This document shows, piece after piece, positions 43,241 to 53,079 of a stretch of DNA of 64,000 nucleotides. The number at the start of each line of letters is the position of its first letter. Position 1 is the first letter of the stretch. Position numbers and translations under genes: made by a program. Below the pieces are notes generated by a model. It had not been told where the DNA came from, made no database searches, and saw only the letters and a program-made list of their open reading frames with translations. This stretch comes from Arthrobacter nitroguajacolicus_D (GTDB lineage Bacteria > Actinomycetota > Actinomycetes > Actinomycetales > Micrococcaceae), in assembly GCF_031455195.1 (NCBI RefSeq), contig NZ_JAVDSH010000005.1, forward strand, positions 345,807-409,806, written 5' to 3'.

Positions 43241-44503
43241 TCAGTGGGAAGTCGGTTGTGCGAGCCGCGGGTGCGCCAGCGCGGTCAGCTGTGAAAGTTC
43301 GACGCCGGCAAGTGCCTTGACCTCGTCGGTCCCCACGGCGCCGCACTGGACGCCGCGGAGGACGAAGCCGGCCAGCGCGCGGGCAGTGGCGGGCTCATCC
43401 ATGACGCCGCCTTCGGTGCGTTCGACGTAGTTGCGTAGGCGCAGTGCCGCGGCGGGCAAGCCTTCGCGGTAGAAAGCGTACGACGCCGAGAAGCGGCTGG
43501 GCAGTTGGGCGGCGTGGAGATCCCACCCTTGGTAGTAGCCGTTTTCCAGGGAACGTCGGACCAGTCGGCCGTGCAGTTTCCAAGCGTCTTCCACTGCGTC
43601 ACCCACGGGGATGATGTTGGTGGAACCGTCAGAGAGACGGATTCCCGTACCGGCAACAGCGAGCTGCATGACTTCCTTGGCGAAGTCGGCCACAGGGTGC
43701 TCCATGGACTGGTACTCGGCGGAGATGCCCAGCGAAGCGCTGTAATCGTAGGTCCCGTAGTGCAGGGCGCTGATGCGGCCCGGAACGACGTGGGGGAGCT
43801 GTGCCACAGGCGAGGTTCCGTCAGCGCCGATGATGAGCTGCGGCGTTTCCACCTGCACCTCAAAACGAAGCCGGCCGGCGGGAAGACCGTGGACTTCCTC
43901 AAGCCGGGACACCGCGTAGTCCATGGCCTGAACCTGGGCCACCGTGGTGACCTTGGGCAGGGTGAGGATCAGTCCGGCTGGGAGTTCCCCGGCGGCCGCG
44001 AGCGTGGACACGAACAGGTCCAGGGTCTTCAGGCCGCGGGCCCGGGTGGGGGCCTCGAAGCACTTGAAGCGGATGCCAATGAACGGCGGAGCAGTTCCGG
44101 CCGAAACCGCAGCCGCGACGGCGTTGGCGGCAGCAACGGCGTCGGCGTCTTCTGCCTCGTCGCCGCGGTCACCGTAGCCGTCTTCGAAATCGAGCCGCAG
44201 GTCCTCAATGGGCTCCGAGGAAAGCTTGGAAGCAACCCGTGAAGCAACGGCCGCAGCAAGGTCGGGCTCCTGGCCCAGCAGCCGGCCGAGCTTTTCGAGT
44301 CCGCCGTGAGCTTCCGCCGTCGCGAGTGCCTGGGCGCCCCAGTCCGCCACGAAGGTGGGCGTGAAGCGGTCTGCCGGGATGTAAACGGTGTGGATGGGCT
44401 GGCGGGAGCCGTCGTCGCCGGGGTAGTTGCGGTCGAGCAACTGGTCGGTGGCAGCGAGTTGCGCCTCGATGTGGGCGAGGTCTGAGGAAGAGAATGATCC
44501 CAT
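43241..44503 (-). CDS. DUF6986 aldolase-like protein of the glyoxylate operon
   Basis: A 420-residue protein resembling HpcH/HpaI/citrate-lyase-beta aldolases but longer. Possible metal or acid residues are in LRLDFEDGYGDRGDEAED and in FEVQVETPQLI, which parallels the IET/metal glutamate of HpcH enzymes; GTYDYSASLG and RSLENGYYQGWDLH are further conserved-looking blocks. Its ATG follows the malate synthase stop with one base between (TGAGATG); a start at 44521 would overlap by 17 bp. It lies between malate synthase and ureidoglycine aminohydrolase, so it may split ureidoglycolate or another glyoxylate-yielding compound (inference). No biochemical function known to me. Confidence 0.75.
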   Translation of the reverse strand: MGSFSSSDLAHIEAQLAATDQLLDRNYPGDDGSRQPIHTVYIPADRFTPTFVADWGAQALATAEAHGGLEKLGRLLGQEPDLAAAVASRVASKLSSEPIEDLRLDFEDGYGDRGDEAEDADAVAAANAVAAAVSAGTAPPFIGIRFKCFEAPTRARGLKTLDLFVSTLAAAGELPAGLILTLPKVTTVAQVQAMDYAVSRLEEVHGLPAGRLRFEVQVETPQLIIGADGTSPVAQLPHVVPGRISALHYGTYDYSASLGISAEYQSMEHPVADFAKEVMQLAVAGTGIRLSDGSTNIIPVGDAVEDAWKLHGRLVRRSLENGYYQGWDLHAAQLPSRFSASYAFYREGLPAAALRLRNYVERTEGGVMDEPATARALAGFVLRGVQCGAVGTDEVKALAGVELSQLTALAHPRLAQPTSH

Positions 44504-44504
44504 C

Positions 44505-46103
44505 TCAGCCCACCAGCTCATACGCGGGTGTGGTCAGGAAGTCCGTGTACTCATCGGAGAGACAAATGTCCTCGATCAGCTTGGACGCCGGCTCGTAGTA
44601 CTTGGTGAAGTTCTCGTCGCCGAATTCGATGCGCAGGCGCTCGGTCTCTTCGCCCAGGATGCGGGTCACCAGTTCGCGGGTCACCGTGTTGCCCGTGTCA
44701 GCAAGGATCGACTTGTTGCGGAGCTGCTGCCACACCTGCGAGCGGGAGATTTCTGCCGTCGCGGCGTCTTCCATGAGGTTGTGGATGGCTACGGCACCGC
44801 TGCCGGAGATCCAGACGCCGGTGTAAGCGACGGCGACGTACAGGTTCAGGCGCAGGCCGGCCTCTGTCACGGTGCCGCCGGCGGAGGCGACGTCGATCAG
44901 CTGCTCGGCGGTGACGTTCACCTCGGGGCGCTGCTTGTCCAGCTGGTTGGGGCGGTCGCCCAGGACGGAGTCGAACACTTCGCGGCAGGTGGGAACCAGG
45001 TCCGGGTGGGCAACCCATGAGCCGTCGAAGCCATCGTTTGCTTCGCGGGTCTTGTCGGCGCGGACCTTATCGAAGGCTGCGGCGGTGACGTCGGGCTGCT
45101 TGCGGTTGGGGATGACGGCGGCCATGCCACCCATGGCGAAGGCACCACGCTTGTGGCAGGTCTTCACCAGGAGCTCGGTGTAGGCGCGCATGAACGGAGC
45201 CGTCATGGCCACGGTGGCGCGGTCCGGGAGCACGAACTCTTCGCCGGCATCACGGAAGTACTTGATGATGCTGAAGAGGTAGTCCCAGCGTCCGGCGTTC
45301 AAACCTGAAGCATGGTTGCGCAGTTCGTAGAGGATCTCGTCCATTTCGAATGCTGCCGGGATGGTTTCGATCAGCACGGTGGCGCGGACGCTGCCCTGCG
45401 GGATGCCGAGGAAGTCCTGCGCGAAGACAAAGACATCGTTCCAGAGGCGTGCCTCCAGGTGGCTCTCCATCTTGGGCAGGTAGTAGTACGGGCCGTGGCC
45501 GTTGAGGAGCAGCTGCTTGGCGATGTGGAAGAAGTGCAGGCCGAAGTCCACCAGCGCACCCACGGCGGGTTGGCCGTCGATCAGCAGGTGCCGTTCCTCC
45601 ATGTGCCAGCCGCGGGGGCGGGCAACAACAACGGCCAGGGGAGCGTCCGTGCGGAGACGGTATTCCTTGCCTTCCGGCGACGTGTAGCTCAGGGTTCCCT
45701 GGGCGGCGTCCCGGAGGTTCAGGATGGCGTCGATGACGTTGGGCCACGTGGGAGTGCTGGCATCTTCGAGGTCAGCCAGCCACACCTTGGCGCCGGAGTT
45801 GAGGGCGTTGATGGCCATTTTGGCCGGGGTTGCGGGGCCGGTCATTTCAACGCGGCGGTCCTGCAGAGCTGCCGGTGCCTCGGCGACTTTCCAGTCGCCG
45901 TCGCGGATTTCCTGGGTTTCCGGAAGGAAGTCCAGGCGGGACGTGTCGGCAACCTTCTGGCGCTTAACCTTGCGTGCTTCCAACAGCTCGTTTCGGGTGC
46001 CGGCGAAGCGCTTGTGCAGTTCCTCGATGAAGGCCAGTGCCTTGGGGGTGAGGATTTCCTCGGCGCGGTCGATCGGCCGGGGATCGGTGACTGTGATAGC
46101 CAT
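44505..46103 (-). CDS. aceB: Malate synthase A
   Basis: A 532-residue malate synthase. The family signature is visible in RNHASGLNAGRWDYLFS, and RGWHMEERH carries the catalytic arginine region. It condenses glyoxylate and acetyl-CoA to malate. It lies 19 bp after the malic enzyme gene and immediately before DUF6986 and allE, which ties it to glyoxylate from purine breakdown rather than to the acetate shunt (no isocitrate lyase gene in the window). Confidence 0.95.
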   Translation of the reverse strand: MAITVTDPRPIDRAEEILTPKALAFIEELHKRFAGTRNELLEARKVKRQKVADTSRLDFLPETQEIRDGDWKVAEAPAALQDRRVEMTGPATPAKMAINALNSGAKVWLADLEDASTPTWPNVIDAILNLRDAAQGTLSYTSPEGKEYRLRTDAPLAVVVARPRGWHMEERHLLIDGQPAVGALVDFGLHFFHIAKQLLLNGHGPYYYLPKMESHLEARLWNDVFVFAQDFLGIPQGSVRATVLIETIPAAFEMDEILYELRNHASGLNAGRWDYLFSIIKYFRDAGEEFVLPDRATVAMTAPFMRAYTELLVKTCHKRGAFAMGGMAAVIPNRKQPDVTAAAFDKVRADKTREANDGFDGSWVAHPDLVPTCREVFDSVLGDRPNQLDKQRPEVNVTAEQLIDVASAGGTVTEAGLRLNLYVAVAYTGVWISGSGAVAIHNLMEDAATAEISRSQVWQQLRNKSILADTGNTVTRELVTRILGEETERLRIEFGDENFTKYYEPASKLIEDICLSDEYTDFLTTPAYELVG

Positions 46104-46122
46104 GTGAGCGGATTCCTTTGTT

Positions 46123-47523
<1,401 letters not shown>

Positions 47524-47569
47524 TGAAATTCCTCCTGTTAGGCCCGTTCCCGGGCCGCCGTTCCTACTA

Positions 47570-47615
47570 AATGTTTTCGTATTATGGATATTATTATCTA
47601 CAAAGTGGAAACACA
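47570..47615. promoter_or_regulatory. AT-rich promoter/operator stretch between malic enzyme and IclR genes
   Basis: The only strongly AT-rich part of 47524-47743. It includes TTTTCGTATTATG, a small dyad GATA-TTAT-TATC and GTGGAAAC. TTTC/GGAAA half-sites resemble those in the other purine-region operators, so an IclR site is plausible. Confidence 0.4.
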
Positions 47616-47743
47616 ACCCCCGGCTTGGTCATGATCGGTGTCGTCGCGCCGGTGGCATGTGTGCTGTATGTTGGGTGTTCTAAGCAATTCTTTTCACGAT
47701 GCGGATAAGAGTTGTCGGAATCTGAGTCATTGGAGACAAGGGA

Positions 47744-48499
47744 ATGGCTGAAAAAGCCTCCGGAGGCGTGCAGTCCGTAGAGCGCGTCTTTGAACTGCTG
47801 GAACTGATCACGGACGCTGGCGGCGACGTCACCCTGAGCGAGCTCTCCTCGTCCACGGACTTGCCCCTGCCTACAATCCATCGCCTTTTGAGGACGCTGG
47901 TCTCCCTTGGCTACATCCGCCAGCTGCCTAATCGCCGCTACGCCCTGGGCCCCCGCCTCATCCGGCTCGGCGAAGGTGCCAGCAAGCAACTCGGTGCCGT
48001 AGCCCGTCCGCAGCTCAAGACGCTCGTTGAACGCCTCGGTGAGACCTCCAACATGGCTGTCCTGGACTCGGACATGGTCATCTACGTGGCCCAGGTCCCG
48101 TCCATGCACTCCATGCGCATGTTCACCGAAGTTGGCCGCCGCGCCCACACGCACGATACCGGCGTCGGCAAAGCCATCCTGGCCCAGCTGGACGACGAGG
48201 TTGTCCGTGGCATCGTGGCCCGCACCGGCATGCCCACGCCTACGGCCAAGAGCATCGGCGACATTGACTCCCTGCTCGCGGACCTTGCACTGATTCGCGA
48301 ACGTGGCTACTCCATCGACGAAGAAGAGCAGGAGCTCGGCGTCCGCTGCTTCGCCATGGCCGTACCCAATGCGCCCACCCCCACGGCAATCTCCGTGTCG
48401 GGGCCGATCACCCGCGTCGACCAGAGCTTCGCCGATCGTGCTGTGCCCATGCTGCGTGAAGCAGCCAAGGCGATCTCCGCGGAGCTCAACCAGAACTAG
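47744..48499 (+). CDS. IclR family regulator of the purine/glyoxylate genes
   Basis: A 251-residue IclR protein: winged helix at about 7-65 (VQSVERVFELLELI, then LPLPTIHRLLRTL) and effector domain to the end (VDQSFADRAVPMLREAAK). GGAGACAAGGGA precedes ATG 47744. It is divergent from the malic enzyme-aceB-DUF6986-allE operon, like AllR-type regulators in E. coli and Streptomyces that respond to allantoin or glyoxylate. This role is inferred from position. Confidence 0.9.
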   Translation: MAEKASGGVQSVERVFELLELITDAGGDVTLSELSSSTDLPLPTIHRLLRTLVSLGYIRQLPNRRYALGPRLIRLGEGASKQLGAVARPQLKTLVERLGETSNMAVLDSDMVIYVAQVPSMHSMRMFTEVGRRAHTHDTGVGKAILAQLDDEVVRGIVARTGMPTPTAKSIGDIDSLLADLALIRERGYSIDEEEQELGVRCFAMAVPNAPTPTAISVSGPITRVDQSFADRAVPMLREAAKAISAELNQN

Positions 48500-48524
48500 C
48501 TCCACTTCCCGCCGAGTTGGCACT

Positions 48525-48557
48525 TAACGCCCATGTTTCCCAAAAGCATGGGCGTTA
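48525..48557. terminator. Terminator of the IclR gene
   Basis: An 11-bp perfect stem (TAACGCCCATG with CATGGGCGTTA) 25 bp after the stop codon, loop of 11 bases. Confidence 0.65.
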
Positions 48558-48644
48558 GCTGTCACCGCGGCGAGGTCGCTGAGCTGGCGGGTGGCCGCTC
48601 CGCCAAGGCGGGTGCCGCCGTCGTACGCTTTCCCCCAACGCAGA

Positions 48645-48679
48645 AGGCGGCAGTGTCCCCCAAGGAAACACTGCCGCCT
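48645..48679. terminator. Terminator of the urate/xanthine permease gene
   Basis: A 12-bp perfect stem AGGCGGCAGTGT/ACACTGCCGCCT, 18 bp past the permease stop on the minus strand. The arm GGCGGCAGTGT recurs in the terminator at 63735-63773. Confidence 0.75.
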
Positions 48680-48697
48680 GTCATCTGCGGGAGGGTG

Positions 48698-50206
48698 CTA
48701 GTGCTCTGACGCGCTGGAGGTCTTGAGTGGGACCTCGTTGCCGTCGGCGTCGATCAGCTTGCCGTTCTCAAAGCGGTCACCTTCGCTGAGGCACTTGATG
48801 TCCTCTTCGCTGACAATCCGGTCCGTTCCTGCAACGAACACCGACTGATTGTCCGAGTTGCCGGCCTTGAAGTGGTTGAACAGGATGTTGAGCAGGATCG
48901 CCATGACAGCTGCGGAGCTGATGCCGGAGTGGAAGATCGTGGAGAACCAGGACGGGAACTGGTCGTAGAACTTCGGCGCGGCGATCGGGATCATGCCGAA
49001 GCCGATCGAGGCCGCCACGATGATCAGGTTCATGTTGTTCTTGTACTCAACCTTGGCCAGGGTACGGATACCGCTGGCGGCAACCGTACCGAAAAGTACG
49101 ACGCCGGCGCCGCCCAGGACGGGCGTCGGAACCGCTGCGACAACGCGGCCCAGGATCGGCAGGAGGCCCAGGATCACCAGGATGAGGCCGCCGGCACTGA
49201 CCACGAAGCGGCTCTTGATGCCCGTGATGGCAACGAGGCCAACGTTCTGGGCGAAAGCGCTCTGCGTGAAGGAGTTGAACAGCGGGGAGATGGCGCTGGA
49301 GAGCATGTCGGCGCGGAGTCCGTCACCGATGCGGCGCGAATCAACCTTGGTGTCCACGATCTCGCCCACCGCGATGATGTCCGCGGAGGTCTCGGTGAGG
49401 GTCACCAGGATAACGATCAGCATGGAGATGATGGCTGCGACTTCAAAGGTGGGTGCACCGAAAGCGAAGGGTGTGGGGAAAGCAACGATGTCGCCCTGGC
49501 CAACCTTGGAGAAGTCTGCCATGCCGGCAATGAGCGCAATGATGGTGCCGATTACCATGGCCAGCAGGATCGAGAGCCGGGAGATCGCGGCGTTGCCAAC
49601 CTTGCTCAGGAGCAGAACGATGCCCATGGTTGCTGCGGCCAATCCGATGTTGGCCATGCTGCCGTAGTTGTCAGCCTTGGCGTTGCCGCCCATGGCCCAG
49701 TTCGCGGCCACCGGCATCAGGGTGAGCCCAATGGTGGTGATCACCGTGCCCGTAACCACAGGTGGGAAGAATTTGATGATCTTCGAGAACAGGGGAGTGA
49801 TGGCCAAACCGATCAGCGAGGCCACGATCACCGAGCCGAACACCGCCTGGATCCCACCGCCACCCTGGACGATCGCCACCATGGTGGAAACGCCGGCGAA
49901 GGACACGCCCTGGACCAACGGCAGCTGCGAGCCGAACCACGGGATGCCCACCGTCTGAAGGATGGTGGCGAGCCCGCCCACAAACAAACAGGCGGCGATC
50001 AAAAGGCCGATGTCCTGTGAGTTCATGCCGGCCGCTGCACCGATGATCAGGGGCGGGGCAATGATTCCGCCGTACATGGTGAGGACGTGCTGGAAGCCGT
50101 AAGCGAACGTGCTTCCGATCGAGAGGCGCTTGTCCTCTGGCCGTTCCGACTGATGTTTCTGCGAAGAGGTGGTATTCGCAGGGCGGGATTTCTTCTTGAT
50201 GTTCAT
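48698..50206 (-). CDS. NCS2 family urate/xanthine permease
   Basis: A 502-residue nucleobase transporter with about 14 helices. YGFQHVLTMYGG holds the conserved QH of helix 1 and FAQNVGLVAITG the family signature typical of xanthine/urate carriers (PucJ/PucK, UapA). A 30-residue hydrophilic N-terminal and a 60-residue soluble C-terminal tail flank the membrane part. It lies 152 bp downstream of uricase on the same strand, with a strong hairpin between, so it probably has its own promoter. A seven-codon leader reading frame precedes it. Confidence 0.9.
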   Translation of the reverse strand: MNIKKKSRPANTTSSQKHQSERPEDKRLSIGSTFAYGFQHVLTMYGGIIAPPLIIGAAAGMNSQDIGLLIAACLFVGGLATILQTVGIPWFGSQLPLVQGVSFAGVSTMVAIVQGGGGIQAVFGSVIVASLIGLAITPLFSKIIKFFPPVVTGTVITTIGLTLMPVAANWAMGGNAKADNYGSMANIGLAAATMGIVLLLSKVGNAAISRLSILLAMVIGTIIALIAGMADFSKVGQGDIVAFPTPFAFGAPTFEVAAIISMLIVILVTLTETSADIIAVGEIVDTKVDSRRIGDGLRADMLSSAISPLFNSFTQSAFAQNVGLVAITGIKSRFVVSAGGLILVILGLLPILGRVVAAVPTPVLGGAGVVLFGTVAASGIRTLAKVEYKNNMNLIIVAASIGFGMIPIAAPKFYDQFPSWFSTIFHSGISSAAVMAILLNILFNHFKAGNSDNQSVFVAGTDRIVSEEDIKCLSEGDRFENGKLIDADGNEVPLKTSSASEH

Positions 50207-50226
50207 GGCAGACTTTCTGGGTTCAT
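50203..50226 (-). other. Seven-codon leader peptide overlapping the permease start
   Basis: ATG AAC CCA GAA AGT CTG CCA TGA: its TGA overlaps the permease ATG (ATGA). It arose by a direct duplication of GTTCATGGCAGAC (50201-50213 and 50221-50233). No strong ribosome site was seen. Confidence 0.45.
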
Positions 50227-50286
50227 GGCAGACGCCTTCGTCTGGCTAACTGTGTCTGGCTAACAAATCTTGAGGTTTTTGGGGTT

Positions 50287-50344
50287 GGGTTTGTGTACAG
50301 GTCCGGCCTTGACGGGGCGCCGTGGGGGGCCTGTACACAAACCC
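50287..50344. terminator. Long hairpin between uricase and permease
   Basis: 15-bp perfect arms GGGTTTGTGTACAGG (50287-50301) and its complement (50330-50344) around a GC-rich 28-base loop, 14 bp past the uricase stop. Likely terminator of uricase transcription. Confidence 0.75.
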
Positions 50345-50358
50345 GTTGGTAGTGCGGT

Positions 50359-51267
50359 TTAGCAGAAGCCGGCGATGCCGCTCCATGCAACGGGTGCAGC
50401 GTCGATGTCTTCGCGCTGGACGGTTGCCTCGATGAGGCCGTACGGGCGATCAGCCGCGAAGAAGACCTCGTTGGGGTTATCCAGGCCGAACGGGCTCAGG
50501 TCAACCAGGAAGTGGTGCTTGTTGGGCATGGAGAACTTGATCTCGTCCACTTCGCTGTGTGCTTCGAGGACCTTCTTGCCCATGTCGAACAGCGTCTGCT
50601 GCAGGGCGTGGGAGTAGTTCTCGGTGAAGCCTTCCAGCAGGAGGGCCTTGATGTCCTCGTAGCTCTTGTTGAAGTCCGTACCGGCGAAGTCCAGGTTGGT
50701 GTTGTAGCGCCAGCGGGCGGATACGTCGGTGGCAAGGATGCGGTCGGTGGTTTCCGGCAGGGTGGTGTACTTATCCCGCGGGTAGCCGACAAAGCCGGAC
50801 TGCGTGGTCTTGAGGACGGTCAGGTCTTTGAGGCCGCTGATCAGGTGCGTGGTTGCGCCATCACGGACGACGACGGCGGTACGCACCTCTTGTCCGTTGC
50901 GGACGAAGCTGTGGTCGTGTCCCTCGCCGTGTGCCTGGATGCGATCCCAGCTGTAGGCCTCGGCTTCCCAGCGTCCGCCGGTTACCCAGTCGAACCCACC
51001 GGTGAAGTGATCGGCAAGGCGCAGGAGGAAGGCTTCGGGGGAGCCGATGCCTTCACGAGCGAAAGCGTAGACCGTGTTCTTTTGGGTGTCGGTGGCAACG
51101 ACGTGGCCGTTGTCGCCTTCGAGGTGGGCTGCCTGGAAGTCGCCGCGCAGCTGCGAGGTGACGTTCAGGTCTTCGATGTGGTGGCGGTCCGTATCCCGAG
51201 TGACCTTGACGACGCGGACTTCTGCTTTGCCGTACTGGTTTTCGCCGAGGACGATGTTGTTGCTCAT
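50359..51267 (-). CDS. uox: Urate oxidase (uricase)
   Basis: A 302-residue cofactor-free uricase, the same length as the Arthrobacter globiformis enzyme and alike along its whole length. QYGKAEVR supplies the catalytic lysine, VATDTQKNT the threonine, PNKHHFLVDL the histidine, and SARWRYNT the urate-binding segment. It oxidises urate to 5-hydroxyisourate. I chose ATG 51267 because GGGAT is 7 bp upstream; ATG 51273 is also in frame. No hydroxyisourate hydrolase or OHCU decarboxylase gene is adjacent, so these must be elsewhere. Confidence 0.96.
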   Translation of the reverse strand: MSNNIVLGENQYGKAEVRVVKVTRDTDRHHIEDLNVTSQLRGDFQAAHLEGDNGHVVATDTQKNTVYAFAREGIGSPEAFLLRLADHFTGGFDWVTGGRWEAEAYSWDRIQAHGEGHDHSFVRNGQEVRTAVVVRDGATTHLISGLKDLTVLKTTQSGFVGYPRDKYTTLPETTDRILATDVSARWRYNTNLDFAGTDFNKSYEDIKALLLEGFTENYSHALQQTLFDMGKKVLEAHSEVDEIKFSMPNKHHFLVDLSPFGLDNPNEVFFAADRPYGLIEATVQREDIDAAPVAWSGIAGFC

Positions 51268-51291
51268 GGTCATATCCCAACTTCTGTGACG

Positions 51292-51307
51292 TGGAACCTA
51301 GGTTCCA
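51292..51307. promoter_or_regulatory. 16-bp palindromic operator candidate before uricase
   Basis: TGGAACCTAGGTTCCA is a perfect palindrome 25-40 bp upstream of the uricase start. Region 51274-51643 (370 bp) otherwise holds a TCCACC/GGTGGA dyad (about 51329-51350) and the promoter and operator of the small gene to the right. Confidence 0.55.
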
Positions 51308-51548
51308 TCAATGAAATTAAGCGCGTGTTTCCACCGCGTTTCTGGTGGAGCCGACCCAACAAAAAAGAGCCGACATCCATTGATGCCAGCTCATTACGAC
51401 CCTGCCTGCTGCTCTCAGGTTACGTGACCTACGCCACGAACTGATTCGAGAGTAGCTCATGGTTTCGGCCTGTGTATACGGGTTCCCAAGGATCGTTATG
51501 AACTACCCAAATGTGACCGGGGCAACTCACTTTGCTCCGGAGGGGCTC

Positions 51549-51578
51549 TTGACGCGTAGTTTGTCCGCTGCCTACACT
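51549..51578 (+). promoter_or_regulatory. Sigma-70-type promoter of the 58-residue gene
   Basis: TTGACG, an 18-bp spacer and TACACT; a start of transcription near 51585 would be expected. Confidence 0.55.
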
Positions 51579-51598
51579 TTCCACATAACAATAAAAGT

Positions 51599-51615
51599 TT
51601 TCCGAAGTGCGGAAA
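51599..51615. promoter_or_regulatory. Operator candidate downstream of the small-gene promoter
   Basis: TTTCCG-AAGTG-CGGAAA, perfect 6-bp arms, just after the predicted transcription start, so a bound repressor would block elongation. A similar site lies at 54597-54617. Confidence 0.5.
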
Positions 51616-51643
51616 CTGTTTGCATGAGAAAGAGGAGGAACAG

Positions 51644-51820
51644 ATGGACTCGAAGGATACGAACAACGTCGTGGAATTCCCGGCGCCGGGTCAGGAGCTG
51701 TACCTGCCCTTTGGTGCAACAGATCCGGACTTCTACATTCCGGCCGACTGCGACCGCAAAGCCGGCGGGTTCTCCCGTTGGCTGCGCGGGCTCCCGGTGT
51801 TCGGCCGGCAGCGCCCCTAA
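51644..51820 (+). CDS. 58-residue small protein of unknown function
   Basis: MDSKDTNNVVEFPAPG, then LYLPFGATDPDFYIP and a C-terminal SRWLRGLPVF. No membrane segment or known motif; the protein is acidic at the start and basic at the end. GAGGAGG lies 7 bp before ATG 51644, and a good promoter plus a 17-bp dyad lie upstream, all of which support a real gene. It is next to uricase and in front of the DUF559-type gene. Not recognised; a small regulator or accessory protein of the purine genes is a guess only. Confidence 0.55.
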   Translation: MDSKDTNNVVEFPAPGQELYLPFGATDPDFYIPADCDRKAGGFSRWLRGLPVFGRQRP

Positions 51821-51914
51821 GACCTGCAGCGAAGGGGCGCGGACTCTGCGCAACAGAGCCAACGAGGCGGGCGGTACCTGGGGAGGTGCCGCCCGCCTTT
51901 TGCGTGCGGACGGC

Positions 51915-51982
51915 CCGTTTCGATGCATCGCTGCGGGCTAGATGGTAAGAGCCATCTAGCCCGCAGCAAGCCATCGAAGTGG
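51915..51982. repeat. Long hairpin left of the AbiEi/DUF559 gene
   Basis: A 31-bp stem with about five mismatches, of which the inner 15 bp (51931-51945 with 51952-51966) are perfect. It probably ends transcription of the small gene. Its outer 21 bp return as an inverted copy at 53020-53040. Confidence 0.75.
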
Positions 51983-52014
51983 ACTTTTCCACATAGGGTT
52001 GAGGGCGCCTGTCC

Positions 52015-52980
52015 ATGAACGCGCGGCCTACCGAGACTTGGTTCATGAACAATGTGAACCCCAGGGAGCTTCCGTCCGGCATGGACTTGTGGCGGACCAG
52101 CCAGCTCAATGAGGCGGGATTCAATGCCCGTGCCATTGCTGCGTTGGTGCGAAGGGGAGCGCTGGTTAGGCTCCGCCGGGGGTGCTACATTCGTGGACGC
52201 ACCTGGGCGGCGCAAAAACCGTGGATCCGAAGCCGGCAACTGATCGCCGCGCACGCCCACGGGACACTGGCAACGTCAGGCGGTGGCTTGGTTTACAGCC
52301 ACACCTCTGCAGCGCGCCTCCACCGTTTGTTCCTGTGGGACGTGGACGATCGTGTGCACATCACCCAGAAGACCACACCGTCGTCGATTTCGCATGGCCG
52401 CGACGTAGTCGCCCACACCACGATGCTCAAGGAGGACGATGTCGTCTTCGTGGACGGGCTGCCGTGTACATCGCTGGAGCGGACGGTGGTGGACTGTTGC
52501 CTGATGTTGGGCTATCGGCAAAGTCTTGTCTTGATGGATCATGCCCTCCGCATAGGTGCTGATGTCGCAAGGTTGACGCAGATGTGCGAATTTCTGTCCG
52601 GAAGAAACGGAGTGCTTTCGTTGCGACGGGCTTTGGAAAATGCCGATCCCCGCTCTGAGTCCCCGGGTGAGACTCTAAGTCGGGAACTTCTACAGCGTCT
52701 CCATATTGAACCACCGGAACTCCAGGTTGAAGTCCGCACGGTTGAGGGCCGGCACCGTTTGGACTTAGCCTGGCGCGACAAGAAGGTGGCCTTGGAGTTC
52801 GACGGCAGGATCAAATACTTCGACTACGCGCCAACGGATGAGGTGATCTTCCAAGAACGTCAGCGTGAAAAGGCCCTGACCGAGATCGGCTGGAGGTTCA
52901 TTCGCATCAAATGGCGGGATCTGTTCCAGGAGCGCGACTTCAAGATGCGCGTGCTGCGAACTCTCCGTGCGGCCGAATAG
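52015..52980 (+). CDS. AbiEi-like winged-helix protein with C-terminal DUF559 nuclease-like domain
   Basis: A 321-residue protein. Residues about 20-100 look like the winged helix of AbiEi antitoxins (AALVRRGALVRLRRGCYIRG); the middle has a TSLERTVVDCC strand; residues about 235-318 form a DUF559/Vsr-like restriction-endonuclease fold (HRLDLAWRDKKVALEFDGR, then FIRIKWRDL). Such proteins are very common in Arthrobacter and relatives. The AbiEii toxin partner is missing. GAGGG is 9 bp before ATG 52015. Bracketed by related inverted repeats and unrelated to the purine genes on both sides, so it was probably inserted. Role unknown, defence is a guess. Confidence 0.78.
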   Translation: MNARPTETWFMNNVNPRELPSGMDLWRTSQLNEAGFNARAIAALVRRGALVRLRRGCYIRGRTWAAQKPWIRSRQLIAAHAHGTLATSGGGLVYSHTSAARLHRLFLWDVDDRVHITQKTTPSSISHGRDVVAHTTMLKEDDVVFVDGLPCTSLERTVVDCCLMLGYRQSLVLMDHALRIGADVARLTQMCEFLSGRNGVLSLRRALENADPRSESPGETLSRELLQRLHIEPPELQVEVRTVEGRHRLDLAWRDKKVALEFDGRIKYFDYAPTDEVIFQERQREKALTEIGWRFIRIKWRDLFQERDFKMRVLRTLRAAE

Positions 52981-53019
52981 ACGAATCCCTGCGCACTCGA
53001 CGACTCCTGCCGTCTTATG

Positions 53020-53040
53020 CGCAGCGAAGCATCGAAACGG
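53020..53040. repeat. Inverted repeat right of the AbiEi/DUF559 gene
   Basis: Matches the inverse of 51915-51935 at 20 of 21 bases. Together the two copies enclose the 321-codon gene and its immediate flanks. Confidence 0.7.
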
Positions 53041-53079
53041 CGGGATGTGACCGACGGCCACGGCCACTCCGGACAAAAC

